Origin: Antedon mediterranea
Taxonomy: Eukaryota > Echinodermata > Crinoidea > Comatulida > Antedonidae
DNA length: 64,000 bases
Assembly (NCBI RefSeq): GCF_964355755.1
Contig: NC_092678.1
Location: 4,560,922-4,624,921, forward strand
Direction of reading: 5' to 3'
Under the pieces are notes generated by a model. The model was given only the letters and a program-made list of their open reading frames with translations, was not told the origin of the DNA and did not search any database. Below, one piece after another: positions 35,936 to 48,651 of this stretch. A program made the translations under genes and the position numbers. Every line of letters starts with the position of its first letter. Position 1 is the first letter of the stretch.

Positions 35936-36320
35936 TAAACACCATTAGCTTAAAAACATTCTCTAGACAAAGAGCTTTGATAAGATGAAACTACTATAAA
36001 TTTAAAATCATTGAGTATTTGTACGTCAATTGATTTATAAATGAAAAGAAAATAAGTCAAGAATTGAAAGACTCGCAACCATAAACAAACTTCAACTTTA
36101 ATAGAAAGTTCACTGCTACTATTAATAACAATAAGATTTATTTCTATTGTTCTGTTTTTATGTGATTACGGAAATGGCACATTGTTTCAGTGTTAAGACT
36201 GCAGGTGGGTACGCGTGCTTAGACAAAACCAGCTGAAACTATCAAATTAATCTACAGAGTTAAACTGCGTGCCATACAAGCGACATGTAGCGATTGGTAC
36301 AAGCCTTTTTTAAAGGCAGA

Positions 36321-36452
36321 ATGAAGACTTTGGATTTTGATACGTTTGATTTTCCCGATTTGACTCGTAAACATGGATTACGTAGACACGTTAGTTTTTC
36401 GGAAGTTGAACAGCGGTGTATAAATACGTACTTAAATCAAGTCGCTTTCGAG
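36321..36452 (+). CDS. FRMD4-like gene, exon 1 (residues 1-44)
   Basis: ATG at 36321; the frame is open only a short way upstream without another ATG. Ends GAG with donor GTATGT at 36453, phase 0. The 44 residues (starting MKTLDFDTFDFPDL) are polar and aromatic, precede the FERM domain and have no recognised motif. Support comes mainly from the clean splice to exon 2 after a 268-bp intron. Confidence 0.55.
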
Positions 36453-36720
36453 GTATGTTTTCTGTCGGTTCAATAGGTACTGATCTAGCCAGTGAAGGAA
36501 TGGTTTTACTTACTGTACATAATGTGCTGCTGCTGTTTACTAAGTACATGCTGTACTACTACTATTAATTTATTCACAAACGTTTTCTAATCTATACACT
36601 ATATTTCATTTCTACGTTATGAATCAAAATGTATTGACTAACATCCAAATGTGAATATTACTGATAATATTTAAATTTGTTATTGATTGCTTCTCTTACT
36701 GTATTTCATTTTTAATTTAG

Positions 36721-36786
36721 ATGGCTGATGTTCGTCGGATTAAGGTCATCACCCTTGACGACCGTACGTTGGAATTTCAACTTCAG
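36721..36786 (+). CDS. FRMD4-like gene, exon 2 (start of FERM F1 lobe)
   Basis: Acceptor TTTAATTTAG ends at 36720; donor GTTAGC at 36787; phase 0 on both sides. Encodes MADVRRIKVITLDDRTLEFQ plus LQ, matching the first F1 beta hairpin of FRMD4A/B (human form RRCQVHLLDDRKLELLVQ). The exon begins exactly with ATG, so a transcript starting near here could also initiate at this codon. Confidence 0.8.
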
Positions 36787-36941
36787 GTTAGCTTAATCAT
36801 ACTTATTACTAGATTTTGTTTGTTATGTACACACTATGATTTGATTATTTTTTAATTTATCAAATTTACTTTCAAATATTTTTATGTTTAGTTTCCAGTA
36901 TAGTGCATGAGCCATCAGTAAACTTTTTAAGTATATGAATA

Positions 36942-37449
36942 CAGTAGAACCTCCATTTTACGTACGGTACGAGACCGAAAGGCGTACGTAAAACACAGGA
37001 TTTGTAAAATCAAGGTTGACCCTAAATATGTAGAGATCATAGCTACTGTATAAAGGCTACCGACCGTGTTTGCCTACTTTACTGTACTACAGCATGCAGG
37101 TGGTCACTAGCTACTGTATAGGCCTGGCCAGGCTAGCAGGCCTAGTAAGATGTGAGGTCTAACTAAAAAAGTACAGTATATAAAGGCTGTGCGATGTTTA
37201 AATAAAGTGTAAATTAAAATATCAATGTTCTTGTATTTTCTATCAATAAAAACAGTCGCTGCTGTAGGGGAATGCACGTGTGTAGCTTGTCTCACACAGC
37301 AGAATTCCTCACACAGCCTTTTTTATTATGCTTTGTTGTTGTTAAATTGCGCCCTCAATGTAAGAAAATGATGACGTCATCGGTTATTTTAAGCGTACGT
37401 AAAATCCAGGGAACGTAAAATCAAGGTACGTAAAACACAGGTTCTACAG
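36942..37449. mobile_element. ~510-bp Tc1/mariner/pogo-type MITE in FRMD4 intron 2
   Basis: Ends CAGTAGAACCT and (reverse complement) CTGTAGAACCT, flanked by TA on each side. Subterminal repeats TACGTAAAACACAGG and ACGTAAAATCAAGG occur inverted. It contains a full CRE palindrome, TGACGTCA, near 37374. No transposase frame. Confidence 0.7.
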
Positions 37450-37750
37450 TAATGTACTGTATTTGTTATATAAACCAGTTTCGCGTCAACATCATATTGC
37501 TCCTACTCTCTGTGGTCTAATTTATTGATAATTATCATGCATTTGTTAAGCCAATAATCCTATAATCCCATTTTGTGTTAATCCCATAAAAGGCCCATGC
37601 TATGCTATTTCAAACATCTCCCTATTAATGATGACCTATGCTTATCTAACATCTGCCTATCTAAATCGCTTTTTGTTCTGCGATATTTAATTTTTTACAG
37701 TTCACTATTTTGATATCAAGACACGACAAACTGTAGGAGCAAGGACTTAA

Positions 37751-37861
37751 GCACTGTCTACACTAGTTTGAAGTGTGATGTGCCCAAATATGACATCATC
37801 ATGTCGATATATGGGCATATAACATTTTTTGTCACATCAAGTTTGATAGTGTAGATAGAGC
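37751..37861. mobile_element. 111-bp MITE with TTAA duplication (piggyBac-like)
   Basis: TTAA flanks (37747-37750 and 37862-37865). The ends GCACTGTCTACACTA and, in reverse, GCTCTATCTACACTATCAAA form the inverted repeat. A related copy is at 61701-61851. Confidence 0.7.
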
Positions 37862-37865
37862 TTAA

Positions 37866-39492
37866 GTCAGGAAATTAGTATTTTTTTTCAACATTTTAGT
37901 TATAAAATGCTATTTTTAAATAAAATTTAAAGGAAATTGAGGTTTAAATTTAAAAAAACCATGAATAAAATTGGATTACTAACGTTAGTTCCTGTAGGTT
38001 CTAAATATTTTCTTGTAAAAACGATGGAAATAAGTAGCGCATTGCGTACACAACTCTATGAAGTAATGTTATTATCAATTCAACGTTTCTGTATGTAATG
38101 ATATGATTATGAATATTGTGAGTGAAATATGTTAAGTTTCATGAAATATTAAACAAAGAAATAGAACATAAAACTGTAAACACAGAATTTAAATTGGTCA
38201 TGATAATATACATCTGCACTGTACTGTTCAACATCATTGACAAAAGAATACTATAAATAGGTCATCATTCAAAGAATAGAAAAAATACAAAAGCAATCAA
38301 CTAGATGGCAAACAGAACACCGTATAATGAGAGCAAATCTAGTTATTCTCCTTGGCTCGTAATGAATGCACAAAGAGGATTGTAGCTGTGAATTTTATTA
38401 AATTGTATGCCAAACAATTACCACCAGTATTCTTTATAAAATAATTCTCTCCTTGATTTGAGAAGAGCCTTGATTTGTGTAGTGCTGAGTTGTGCCAAGG
38501 ATTTTTTAGTTAAAATGTTTACCAATAATTAAAGTATGTTGTTTGTCTTTAGGCTGAATTCAGTACTAATACAGTTAGCACCAGTCAGTAGTAGTGGACC
38601 ACAGTATAATCCAGATCAGGGGCTGACTGTTTAGATCGACATATTTAATACATTAGTAAGGTTTTAATATGGTTTTAATGCCTGTCACCTTGCCTAGGTT
38701 GTGGTTATATTACATGCTTTTGTTTCACAATGGAAAAAATGTTTATTTATTGTACATTGTACAATGTCTTCAGATCTTGAACTTAAGTATTAGCTTGATT
38801 AAAACAATGAAATTAGTGTTAAAAAGTAGAATAAGCATTTGCTATTTTAATCTATAAAATTGCTTGCTTAGTTCACTGTACATTGCTTTCCAATGATGTA
38901 ATTCATTGATCTCTTCAAACGAAATATATTCAACCGTGTTCGTTAATCATAGAAAAACTTATGTGTACACAGTAATGTGTCAGAATTGGACAGCAAGTGG
39001 GTTGCGTTAATGGGTTCAATCAAGGTTGTTGACCTGATAGTAGTGTTTATTCAGGTGATTCAAATCAATATATTTTAACAATTATAATCTTTAATTTATG
39101 TTTAATTTATGTTTTAAAATTTTTGTAGATTTAATTTTTTTCATTTATATTTAAAGAAGGTGCATGTCAATTGGTATCACAAAATTTTTTGGCTGAATAG
39201 CATTTTGTTTCCTTTTCCTTTACAGTTACAGTAAAGGAAAAATGACAAAGTCAGCACTGTGGTCATGTTACTGTACAAGTGTTGTCAAAACAATATACCT
39301 GTAGATTATCTGATAAAAATTCTAGAAAGTAGGAAACCTTTTGCCATTTTTCTCCTGTTTAGATACAGTTAGTAAATTTGTCTATTCACTGTGAATAGAG
39401 CTTATGAAATTATACAAAAAATCCCTTGTAATGTATGTAGAAGTTTCTATTAAAAAGTCAGTATTTAACAAATAACTAATGTTTGAGTACAG
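37866..39492. other. FRMD4 intron 2, unannotated part
   Basis: AT-rich; no additional exon with FERM similarity and no clear repeat. Confidence 0.45.
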
Positions 39493-39495
39493 TTA

Positions 39496-40330
39496 GGGCC
39501 TGTTTCTATAGAGCAGAGAATACGGTTTTGAATACCGTTCTTTTCAAGAACCGTTTTTTCTTGCCAGCAGAAATGGGTCCCCACAAAAAACCACAAAAAA
39601 GAACCGATCTTAAAAACGGTTTCAAAAACCCCAATTGATTGCGGTCTCGATCGCAAAGAACCGTTCTGAAACCGGTTTCCGCGGAGCAATTTTTAGCTGC
39701 AACACAATCGCGGTCTCAATTTGACCCCAAAAACTGAACTCTGCAGTCTGCTGCACTGGGATGATTGCGGTCATCTCGCAGTCAAACTCGCGCGATAGGA
39801 CCTAGGCCTAAGTCATTTTTATTTCTCTAGATAGTGAGTATTTTATTTAACTAAAAAATGTTGACCGATGCCATTACGAGGTTCGTAAAAAATATGTGAA
39901 GGAAAGAAGATGAGGGGACTTGTCGGGAGTCGGAAGAAAGACTCACGTATAGGCCTACATGTTTTTAAGAATATTGTAAAGCGTGTGAAAACTTGTCAAT
40001 ATCAGAGGGTGCGACGTACCTATACTTTAACCAAGGACCACAATAACGTTTCATGTAATAATTCCCCCTTCTATGATGAAATGGATGCTATTTCTTGGGG
40101 ATCGCGCTATGCGAAAAAAAGTAAACATGACCTCGATCAAATCGCGCTTCCGCCTAACGAACTGCATTGTGGCGTATATATAATGACGTCATTCATAACG
40201 AACGCACATGGACGGAACCGGTTTTATTGGAGTAAAAATTGAGCTGCAACGCGATCTTTATTTATAAACAACAGCCGAAACCGGTTTCCAAAAAACCGTT
40301 CTTTTTTTATTTTTCAATAGAAACAGGCCC
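39496..40330. mobile_element. 835-bp TTA-flanked element, type 1 (AACCGGTT subterminal motifs)
   Basis: Ends GGGCCTGTTTCTATAGA and TAGAAACAGGCCC are flanked by TTA (39493-39495 and 40331-40333), suggesting PIF/Harbinger or a relative. The outer about 200 bp of each side carry repeated ACCGTT, AACGGTT and AAACCGGTTT words. The central open frame (39910-40242) has no recognised domain, so the element is probably non-autonomous. Related to 42203-42928 and 59199-60071. Confidence 0.7.
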
Positions 40331-40333
40331 TTA

Positions 40334-42199
40334 GTAATACAGTAAGAGTAATAAATTCTGAAATGCCAGTTGTAAGAAACCATACCTATGAATGAAATGA
40401 CAAACTACCAATGTTTAATAAGTAAATAAAAGATAATTCGTTATGTAAAGTCTGGTAAAAACTTCAAAGGTTAATATCCTATAAAATATGTATTGTTTAC
40501 TCTATCTTCTCTAATAATTATCAGGTGATTTATTGATCACAAATACTATACATGATAATATGATTTTGGTTTAACACAATGAGTTTACCGGTTACTCTGA
40601 AGATATTAGTACTTCCTGTTTGCATGCTGTCAACAAAGGGTTTAGTATATTACATCCGGTAGCACTGCATATCATCAAAACCTGTTAAAGGAATACACCC
40701 CTATCCGTCAAAAATCGTCAGGTCCAAACCCAATCATAGGCAGAACCATAGGGCGGGCTTCCCCTTACTGTAAATTATGAAAATTGTTTAAAGAGTAGGT
40801 TATTGTTTTTTCTCATCCGGAAAAATATGTAATAATAATATGTCAAGATAAATCACAATGGTATTGGTATTTATAACTTATAAGCATTTGTATAGTGACT
40901 ACTGTGTATATAATGTTTCTATGCTAAAAGCAAGTAACATTTTTGTCGCATTTTGCTTATTGACCTTTGCGACCTCATCACTGTTGAACGTTTTATTGCT
41001 GCAGCATTTCAATTGAAATTGAGCTGAGTCAGCATTAAGCCCAATATTATCAGAATACAACGACGACGCAAGCTTGATGCATTGAAATGAGGAGTGTCTG
41101 TCTGATATAAACAATGTGATGTGAGAATATATTACACACTTGTTACTTAACGATCTTAAGTGTTCTTTCAACTCGTTATTTCAAACTTAGATTCCATTTG
41201 ATGCTCTAGCCATAAAGCACAAAACCATTTCCGCGGATAGGGCGGATTTATGAATGATACCGTTAATTGGCTAAAGTAGTTATATGGTTTTATGGTATAC
41301 AGTACATTATTGGAGAAATACAGTGACTAATCATGCTTTCATATTCTAACAAAGAAAGAGAATAACTATATTATACTATTACTAATCAATTTTTTAAACA
41401 GTTGTAAAAAATACTCTTTCAAAGAAAAATAAGAATTGCATTCCCCATTTAGTAAATTCTATTTCAGTTTCTGTAATGTTGAGGAATACAGTAATTTAAA
41501 ATGAGAAAAACAAACCAGATTTTCCCTGTTAATAGTGTATATTTCAGTTGTAATACCCATAAAGATAAATTATATCAGTTGTACAGTAACACTAGTAGTA
41601 GGCTGTCTGTTTTCTTAATTAAAGTTTAAACTGTTGGTTTATTGATTTTGAAAAGCTGTATAGAATCCAATGAAATCATAATGTTTGTAATATTTTCACA
41701 TTTCTATTTATAATATTAATACTGGTTCTTTTATAGCAATTTAAAAAAAGAATTTCCTAAAAAAAATGTTTTTTTGTTTATTTTCGGTACCTCCTTCCAT
41801 AATATTTAATTTCATTCTATTTTGTCTTGCTGTCTGAAAACAGTTGAACTCCTTTTATCAAGGATTTCTTTTCTGTGAGCTCTTATCAAGGATTGAAGTA
41901 ACACTCACCTTTTATCAGTATTCTGTGTTTTTTTAGCCATTACCTTTTGTTTGAGTTGTGGTCCACCCCAGGGTCATGCAGGGTACACTTCTTATACAAT
42001 CCTTGTGTAAATTAAACATAGTTGGCCTTTGTGTAAATATTTTGTTGATATTTTTAACCACCAACTAAATTCTCAAATTCCATTCAAAATATTTGACACT
42101 TTGTTTTGTCTGTAGCAAACATGTTTTACAATTTTGTTTTCGACTTCAGACAAATATAGCAAGTTACTCTGCAATTATTATCAATATTTTTCATGTTAT
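40334..42199. other. FRMD4 intron 2, unannotated part
   Basis: No exon or repeat recognised; several AT-rich minus-strand frames of under 90 codons lack any family features. Confidence 0.45.
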
Positions 42200-42202
42200 T
42201 TA

Positions 42203-42928
42203 GGGCCTGTTTCTGCTGCAACTGCTCAAAATACGGTATAAAAATACGGTATAAAATACGGTATTTTTTATACCGTATTTTTTAGTACCCCGTTTCTGCT
42301 AACAATACTTCTTGGGTGGTCGTGTTAAATTTCATCTTTTTTACCCAAATTGCCATTCATTTATTTGATCGGTAATTAAAAGTTGCAATAAAGGAGTTAT
42401 TGTATTTTGCAATGTTGTACTGCTTTCGCAGGCTCTTCAGCTTTCAGTTTACTTGCTTTGGAGACAAGTCTATTCCATACTCCTGCTTTATTTTTTTAGA
42501 ATTGTCTTTATAAATGTGGTTGTCCCTTTTATTACCTTTTAGTTGGCCAGACATTTTAGCTTCCCCACACACGTTTATTTAGTAAAACTGAGACGTCTTC
42601 GCTCCACATTTTTGCCGAATATATCTATACACGTGTGTAAAGCAGCTGACAGCGACAGAAAATAAAAACACGAATGTTGACCTTTTGTCATGTAAAAAAA
42701 AAATACGGTATTTTTTATTGGCAGCAGAAACGGGTACATAAAATACGGTATAAATTTGTAAATACCGTATTTTATCCACAAATTTTGTGGGGAAAATATG
42801 GTATACAAAATACGGTATATTTTTTATGAGCGCAGTTTCTGCTGCCAAAAATATACCGTATATATACGGTATTCAAAAAATACCGTATAATATACGGTAT
42901 TTTAATAGTTGGCAGCAGAAACAGGGCC
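42203..42928. mobile_element. 726-bp TTA-flanked element, type 2 (AATACGGTATT motifs)
   Basis: Ends GGGCCTGTTTCTGCTGC and GCAGCAGAAACAGGGCC, with TTA on both sides (42200-42202 and 42929-42931). Both subterminal regions contain many AAATACGGTAT and ATACCGTATTTT words, plus internal repeats of the end motif (CCCGTTTCTGC, GCAGCAGAAACGGG). The internal frames arise from these repeats. Non-autonomous. Confidence 0.75.
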
Positions 42929-43136
42929 TTAGAAATCTACAGTAAAAACATTAATTGAGTTTTAAATTTTGATCAAATCTGGGTTTACAGTCAGTTGAAA
43001 TTTCATTTAGTATATTTTTTGTTTATTCTTTTTCATTCATTTTCTTTTAAATTTTGGATAGTACATCCATATAAACATACAAAAAAAGAGAACAAATTTC
43101 ACCAGGAAATTAACAATAGTGCCATCTTCCACTTAA

Positions 43137-43475
43137 AGATGTACTGTATTGTCCCCCTGAAAAAATAATTCTTAAATATGTTTTTTTGTTGAATATGCCA
43201 TTTTAATGTAACATAATAGTTATCCACTTTGACAAAAAATTGGTTCGAAAAAAAATGTATTTACCTGAAAAAATGTAATTTAAAGCAAAAAATGGTCAAA
43301 TTGGCTGCCAGCCAATGGATTTTTGGTTGAATTTTACCATTTATTTTGTCATTTTATAAGTGAAAACGTGATTTTTTTCAATTTTTTTTCTATTGAAGTG
43401 ATTAACTAGATTAAAACTACAATAGTCTGATTTAATTAACCTTTATTTTTCATGTTTTTGGGGGACAATACATCT
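43137..43475. mobile_element. 339-bp MITE with TTAA duplication (piggyBac-like)
   Basis: TTAA at 43133-43136 and 43476-43479. The ends are AGATGTACTGTATTGTCCCC on the left and, in reverse, AGATGTATTGTCCCCC on the right; the left copy has a 4-bp TACTG-type expansion. Interior A/T-rich, no ORF. Confidence 0.75.
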
Positions 43476-43479
43476 TTAA

Positions 43480-45868
43480 ACAACCTAAAACATCCTAAAA
43501 TATCAATTTGCACCAACGCTGTTTGTATTAAGATCAAACTACACGTCATTCTTAACATGAATGATGTAAGTACTATATGTTGTTATTTCACATCCCATGT
43601 ATAAACACATCATGTTGTTATTAGGTAAAATGATATTGAATAATTGAGAACTTGTCATCAAAGAAATATTTAATGAAAGTGCTTTAACATCTGTAACAAC
43701 TTACAATGTTTTGTATGTTTACCATTGGTATATCATCACCATTTAATATCTATCACTAACACAGCACAGGGGTGCAAACTCTGTCAAAGACAAATTCCTC
43801 AAGATTTTATTATGAGGGCCAAGTCTAATTCTTTGGCTTAGCACTAACTAGTGTACTGTACTGTACCACACCGCTTCGCAACCTATGAATTCCCAAATAT
43901 GGTTAAAAAGGTTGCGGAACGCTGCTCTACCGTACCCTTAGAGTAGGACAACATTGTAATTACTGTTGGAAACATAGTTTTTCAATAGACAGTACGGTTT
44001 TGTAATGATTTATGTTCAAGTTGTAAGGTTTACTAACTGTACATAGCAACTTTGATTTAAGATGTATATTTACCATACATCAGATCATTACGTGTGTTAA
44101 GAAAATGCTCTTTTTACACATCTCTATGTAATGGCCCATCTGCCACTGAAATTCTTCAATTAATTTCTACTTCGTGATTGCCAATTTGTCACCAACCTTG
44201 TATTATCTTATAATTGCCTTTAGGTTTGTGATTTTATGATTAATTTATTCCTGCGACTTCGAGGTCAACCTTTTTGATATGATAAATAATGATATTGTTA
44301 AATAAATTATAAAAATGTAATGTAAGCATCAATTATTTGATTTTTACAGATTTCTGTCTGGTTTTAGCAATAAATAGAACTGCCAGAAGAACTAATTAGT
44401 ACTGTAACTTTTGACAATTACTGTATGTTAATTGTCAGGTATTCATTGTAACTTTGTCAGATGTTGGGTGTTTGTATTGAGCAGACAGCCTGATGTGTCT
44501 CCTGCTATCGTTTACTATACTGACAATGGCAGGCTCTAGACACGTGTCTAACTGGAATTTTAATCTTTGTTAGTTCATGCGTTCAAATTAAGTTTTATCA
44601 TTCGGTTTGCTGTGTATATTATTAGTGGGTCATTAAACTTGGTGAAATGATGTTTTTCTTTGGTAGTCATTTTTCGTATCACAATGTATAGTAATGCAGA
44701 TGGTTCATTCCTTAAACTGAGCATACTTTTTTAAACTTTTTAAAGAGAGCTGTATTTACAGAAACTGCTCGACCATAATTCTTTTCTATAATAAGAAAGA
44801 AATCCAATATACTGTAGACTAACACCTATTATTATTTTTGGAATGAGAATGCATTACCCCAGTGTATTTAATTAGTATGCGGTGTGGTTAAAATAACCTA
44901 GTGAAAAAATAGAAACTACCTAGAATTTTAGTTATTGATCGTATGGAGTCAGGCATTTTCAAGAATATTGGTATAATATTTCATAATACAAATGTGAAAA
45001 ATGTATCAAAATATTAGATTATACAACTGTTGTATAGTGACATGCTGGGCTGAACTTTGAAGAGAAGGCCTGAAGATATAAATTCAATTTCAAGTTGTTT
45101 GTCTTCTTTACTATAGTATCATCAGATTATTATTAAATATAGTTACCATTAATCATCGCCTTCCAAAATTCTTGAATTTCTACTCCTTGTGGACAAAATA
45201 AACCTACTTTTAAAGTATTCCACCCAGCCTAAAGCTTATTTTAAGACCATCAACCCAACCTAATTTTTACACAGCAACAACCATCTCATAAACACGGGGT
45301 TTTTCACCCACCCTTAAAATGTTGACACTCTAGACATGAACTCTAGCCACATCTACATCTGTCCACTTGCATTAATAGACTGCTTTGATTGAGCTTTTAC
45401 AGTCTATTTCGTGCCTGCTTACCTGGATAAACCGACAATATAGCCTCTCTCTCCGAAGAGAGGATACAATTTACGAAAAAGAAAAATCCGTATATATAAC
45501 ATAGCATGTTGCATGTGAAACAATCAGATTTTGCTACATTAGATTATCACAATACACTAATGACTACTTTACATATTATGTTATTGTTATGCTAGTTTTT
45601 GTTTCGATAAAGGATACCTAGATATTACATAATCTACTCATAAATAAACATACTAAATCTGAGGACTAAATGGTGAAATAATTGACTAAATATTATCAGT
45701 AGAACCCCTCCTATTCAGGAAACGCCCTTTTTAAAGTGACACCTTCTTGTAAAACAACAAGAAGAAATATATGTGTTTACACTAAAACTATTCATACGAC
45801 TTGTTGTTTTATTGTTTTGTTTTTAAAACTAAACATTTAATTTATGAAATATCGTTTTTCTTCTTCAG
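43480..45868. other. FRMD4 intron 2, 3' part
   Basis: No exon seen before the exon-3 acceptor at 45868. Contains a short dispersed repeat (45401-45480) and a TA-type MITE end fragment near 45701 (CAGTAGAACCCCTCC). Confidence 0.45.
45401..45480 (+). repeat. Short dispersed repeat, copy 1 of 2
   Basis: AGTCTATTTCGTGCCTGCTT then ACCTGGATAAACCGACAATA recurs at 57217-57290 in the same orientation with few changes, then a small hairpin (CTCTCTCCGAAGAGAG). Unknown family. Confidence 0.65.
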
Positions 45869-45963
45869 CCAAAACTTATGGTAAAAGATCTTCTGGATTT
45901 GGTTTCTTCACATTTCTTACTGAAGGAGAAGGGTTACTTTGGACTATCATTTAAAGATACCAA
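45869..45963 (+). CDS. FRMD4-like gene, exon 3 (F1 lobe)
   Basis: Acceptor TTCTTCAG ends at 45868; donor GTAAGT starts at 45964; enters in phase 0, leaves in phase 2. Encodes PKLMVKDLLDLVSSHFLLKE then KGYFGLSFKDT, the F1 alpha helix and LKEKxYFGL strand characteristic of FRMD4A/B (human PKLLAKELLDLVASHFNLKE). The donor is the first unit of the minisatellite that fills the following 1.27 kb. Confidence 0.85.
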
Positions 45964-47231
45964 GTAAGTATCTAGGAAAATAGTTAGTTTGGACTTTCAG
46001 CAAGTAAGTATGCTTTAGAAGAAGAATTAGTTTTGACTTTCAGCAAGTAAGTATACTGTAAAAGAAAAGTTAGTTTTGACTTTCAGCAAGTAAGTATACT
46101 GTAAAAGAAGAATTAGTTTGAACTTTCAGCAAGTAAGTATACTGTAAAAGAAGAATTAGTTTGAACTTTCAGCAAGTAAGTATACTGTAGAATAAGAGTT
46201 AGTTTGAACTTTCAGCAAGTAAGTATACTGTAGAATAAGAGTTAGTTTTGACTTTCAGCAAGTAAGTATACTGTAGAATAAGAGTTAGTTTGGACTTTCA
46301 GCAAGTAAGTATACTGTAAAAGAAGAATTAGTTTTGACTTTCAGCAAGTAAGTATACTGTAGAATAAGAGTTAGTTTGAACTTTCAGCAAGTAAGTATAC
46401 TGTAAAAGAAAAGTTAGTTTTGACTTTCAGCAAGTAAGTATACTGTAAAAGAAGAATTAGTTTTGACTTTCAGCAAGTAAGTATACTGTAGAATAAGAGT
46501 TAGTTTGAACTTTCAGCAAGTAAGTATACTGTAAAAGAAGAATTAGTTTGGACTTTCAGCAAGTAAGTATACTGTAAAAGAAGAATTAGTTTTGACTTTC
46601 AGCAAGTAAGTATACTGTAGAATAAGAGTTAGTTTGAACTTTCAGCAAGTAAGTATACTGTAAAAGAAAAGTTAGTTTTGACTTTCAGCAAGTAAGTATA
46701 CTGTAAAAGAAGAATTAGTTTTGACTTTCAGCAAGTAAGTATACTGTAAAAGAAGAATTAGTTTGAACTTTCAGCAAGTAAGTATACTGTAAAAGAAGAA
46801 TTAGTTTTGACTTTCAGCAAGTAAGTATACTGTAAAAGAAGAATTAGTTTTGACTTTCAGCAAGTAAGTATACTGTAGAATAAGAATTAGTTTTGACTTT
46901 CAGCAAGTAAGTATACTGTAGAATAAGAGTTAGTTTGAACTTTCAGCAAGTAAGTATACTGTAGAATAAGAGTTAGTTTTGACTTTCAGCAAGTAAGTAT
47001 ACTGTAAAAGAAGAGTTAGTTTGGACTTTCAGCAAGTAAGTATACTGTACAAGAAGAGTTAGTTTTGACTTTCAGCAAGTAAGTATACTGTAGAATAAGA
47101 GTTAGTTTTGACTTTCAGCAAGTAAGTATACTGTAGAATAAGAGTTAGTTTTGACTTTCAGCAAGTAAGTATGCTGTACAAGAAGAGTTAGTTTTGACTT
47201 TTAGCAAGTAAGTATGCTGTAGAATAAGACT
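45961..47231 (+). repeat. 43-bp minisatellite carrying splice-site sequences
   Basis: About 30 tandem units; CAAGTAAGTA occurs about 30 times between 45961 and 47210, spaced 43 bp on average. The consensus includes GAATTAGTTTTGACTTTCAG followed by CAAGTAAGTATACTGTA. It begins at the authentic exon-3 donor, and the end of exon 3 (TTTGGACTATC through CAAGTAAG) resembles the unit, so the array probably arose by duplication of the exon-intron junction. Variants differ at a few fixed places (AAAAGAAG versus GAATAAGAG; TTTGAAC, TTTGGAC and TTTTGAC) and appear shuffled. Confidence 0.9.
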
Positions 47232-48651
47232 TAGTTTGGACCCATGAAGTTTCAATACTACTACTCTACATTGCCAATGCTTTCAACATATTACATTTGT
47301 TAAATGTCTTTGATCTGTAAGGCTTGTAATCAGTTAAAAATGTTTTGGCATTAATAACTTTGTAAGATATTATTGAACATTACCAGCTTATCAAACACTT
47401 TTACAAGTACTTGAAGAGATAACAAAATAACTTATCAACTTTGATAATAGTCGGGTAAACAAAGCGAATTTTCCCATAGATTATTTGGTAAAAGGATTTT
47501 TAACCTATTCACATTACACTAATAAGATTTCAAACTTTTATAGGCCATTTTCAAGATTGTTTTCAATAATTCAATTTGAGCACATTTTGATTTGAAATCA
47601 AAAGAAAAAACACTTCGTAATCTTGTCCATTTTTTAGATTTATATTTTGACATAAAAATATTAAATTTAGATTTTTACAAATATCAGTAGAGTGAATACT
47701 ATCCTACAATCTTTGTCTAAATTTTTGAAATAATTTAAATTTAATATTAATATTATAACTAATAGTAGAAAACAGTAAAAAACAGTAGAAAAAGACTGAG
47801 TGAATATTTGAGTTGAAACTGTTAAGTACATAGAGCTTAAGAAGATTTAAACTGTTCTTAAGCTGTTTCCTTTTACTGGTACAATTAAGCTGTTCCTTTT
47901 TCTGGAAACGCTATCTGATTGGTTGAACTAATGATTTAATCCTTTGAATAACTATTAAAATAAATTTGTGAAGTTGTATTTCAGGATCTACTAACTGTAC
48001 TTTACTATGTTAAACTATTTGATTTTGGTAACGTAGTAGAACCCCATTAAGGACCCAAAAGTAACCCCTAATTAGGGGTGACCTTTGAAAAGGGATTGGC
48101 TGTACTGTTGAAACTATTGCCCCTCATTCTTTTCCCATAATAGTGTCCTAAAGGAGTGGTTCTTATTTTTAAAAAGAAAACAATGGAGTTGTTCTGAAAA
48201 CAATGAAGCGTATTTCAATGCAGAAATGCAGATATTTTTTATGTTGAACTTCAGCATTGTAACTAGGTTACAGAAATTTTATGAAGAACGCCCTCTCTTG
48301 GCCTAGGTGCTACTTTCACAATTTCTGAAGTGAGACCTCTATTGACAGGTACTATTAATTAATACAGTTGAAGTGAGACCTCTATTATGCAGAATACAGG
48401 TATTAATACAGTTGAAGTGAGCCCTCAGGCATTGCAACAGCTTGTATGCTAACGGTTTCCCTATTTTACTAACAATAATAGTAATCCTGCCATTGTATTC
48501 TTGATCATAAAGTGGTTAGAACACAATAGACATATGCGTCAGACTGGTACATTACCATATCAAAGCAGCGTCTACTACATCTCAATGATAACTTGTTGCT
48601 TACAGGTAAACCAAACATCAGCTAACTGACCCATAAATTTTCTCATTGTAG

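Noticed and set aside
42575-42848. Overlapping minus-strand ORFs of 77 and 89 codons
   Set aside because: They lie inside the type-2 element and are produced by its TACGGTATA repeats; no domain.
43740-43935. hAT element (GGTTGCGGAACGCTG and CAGGGGTGCAAACTC)
   Set aside because: No matching inverted terminus or 8-bp target duplication could be found.
45961-47231. CRISPR-like array
   Set aside because: The units are contiguous 43-bp repeats without unique spacers, in a eukaryotic intron.
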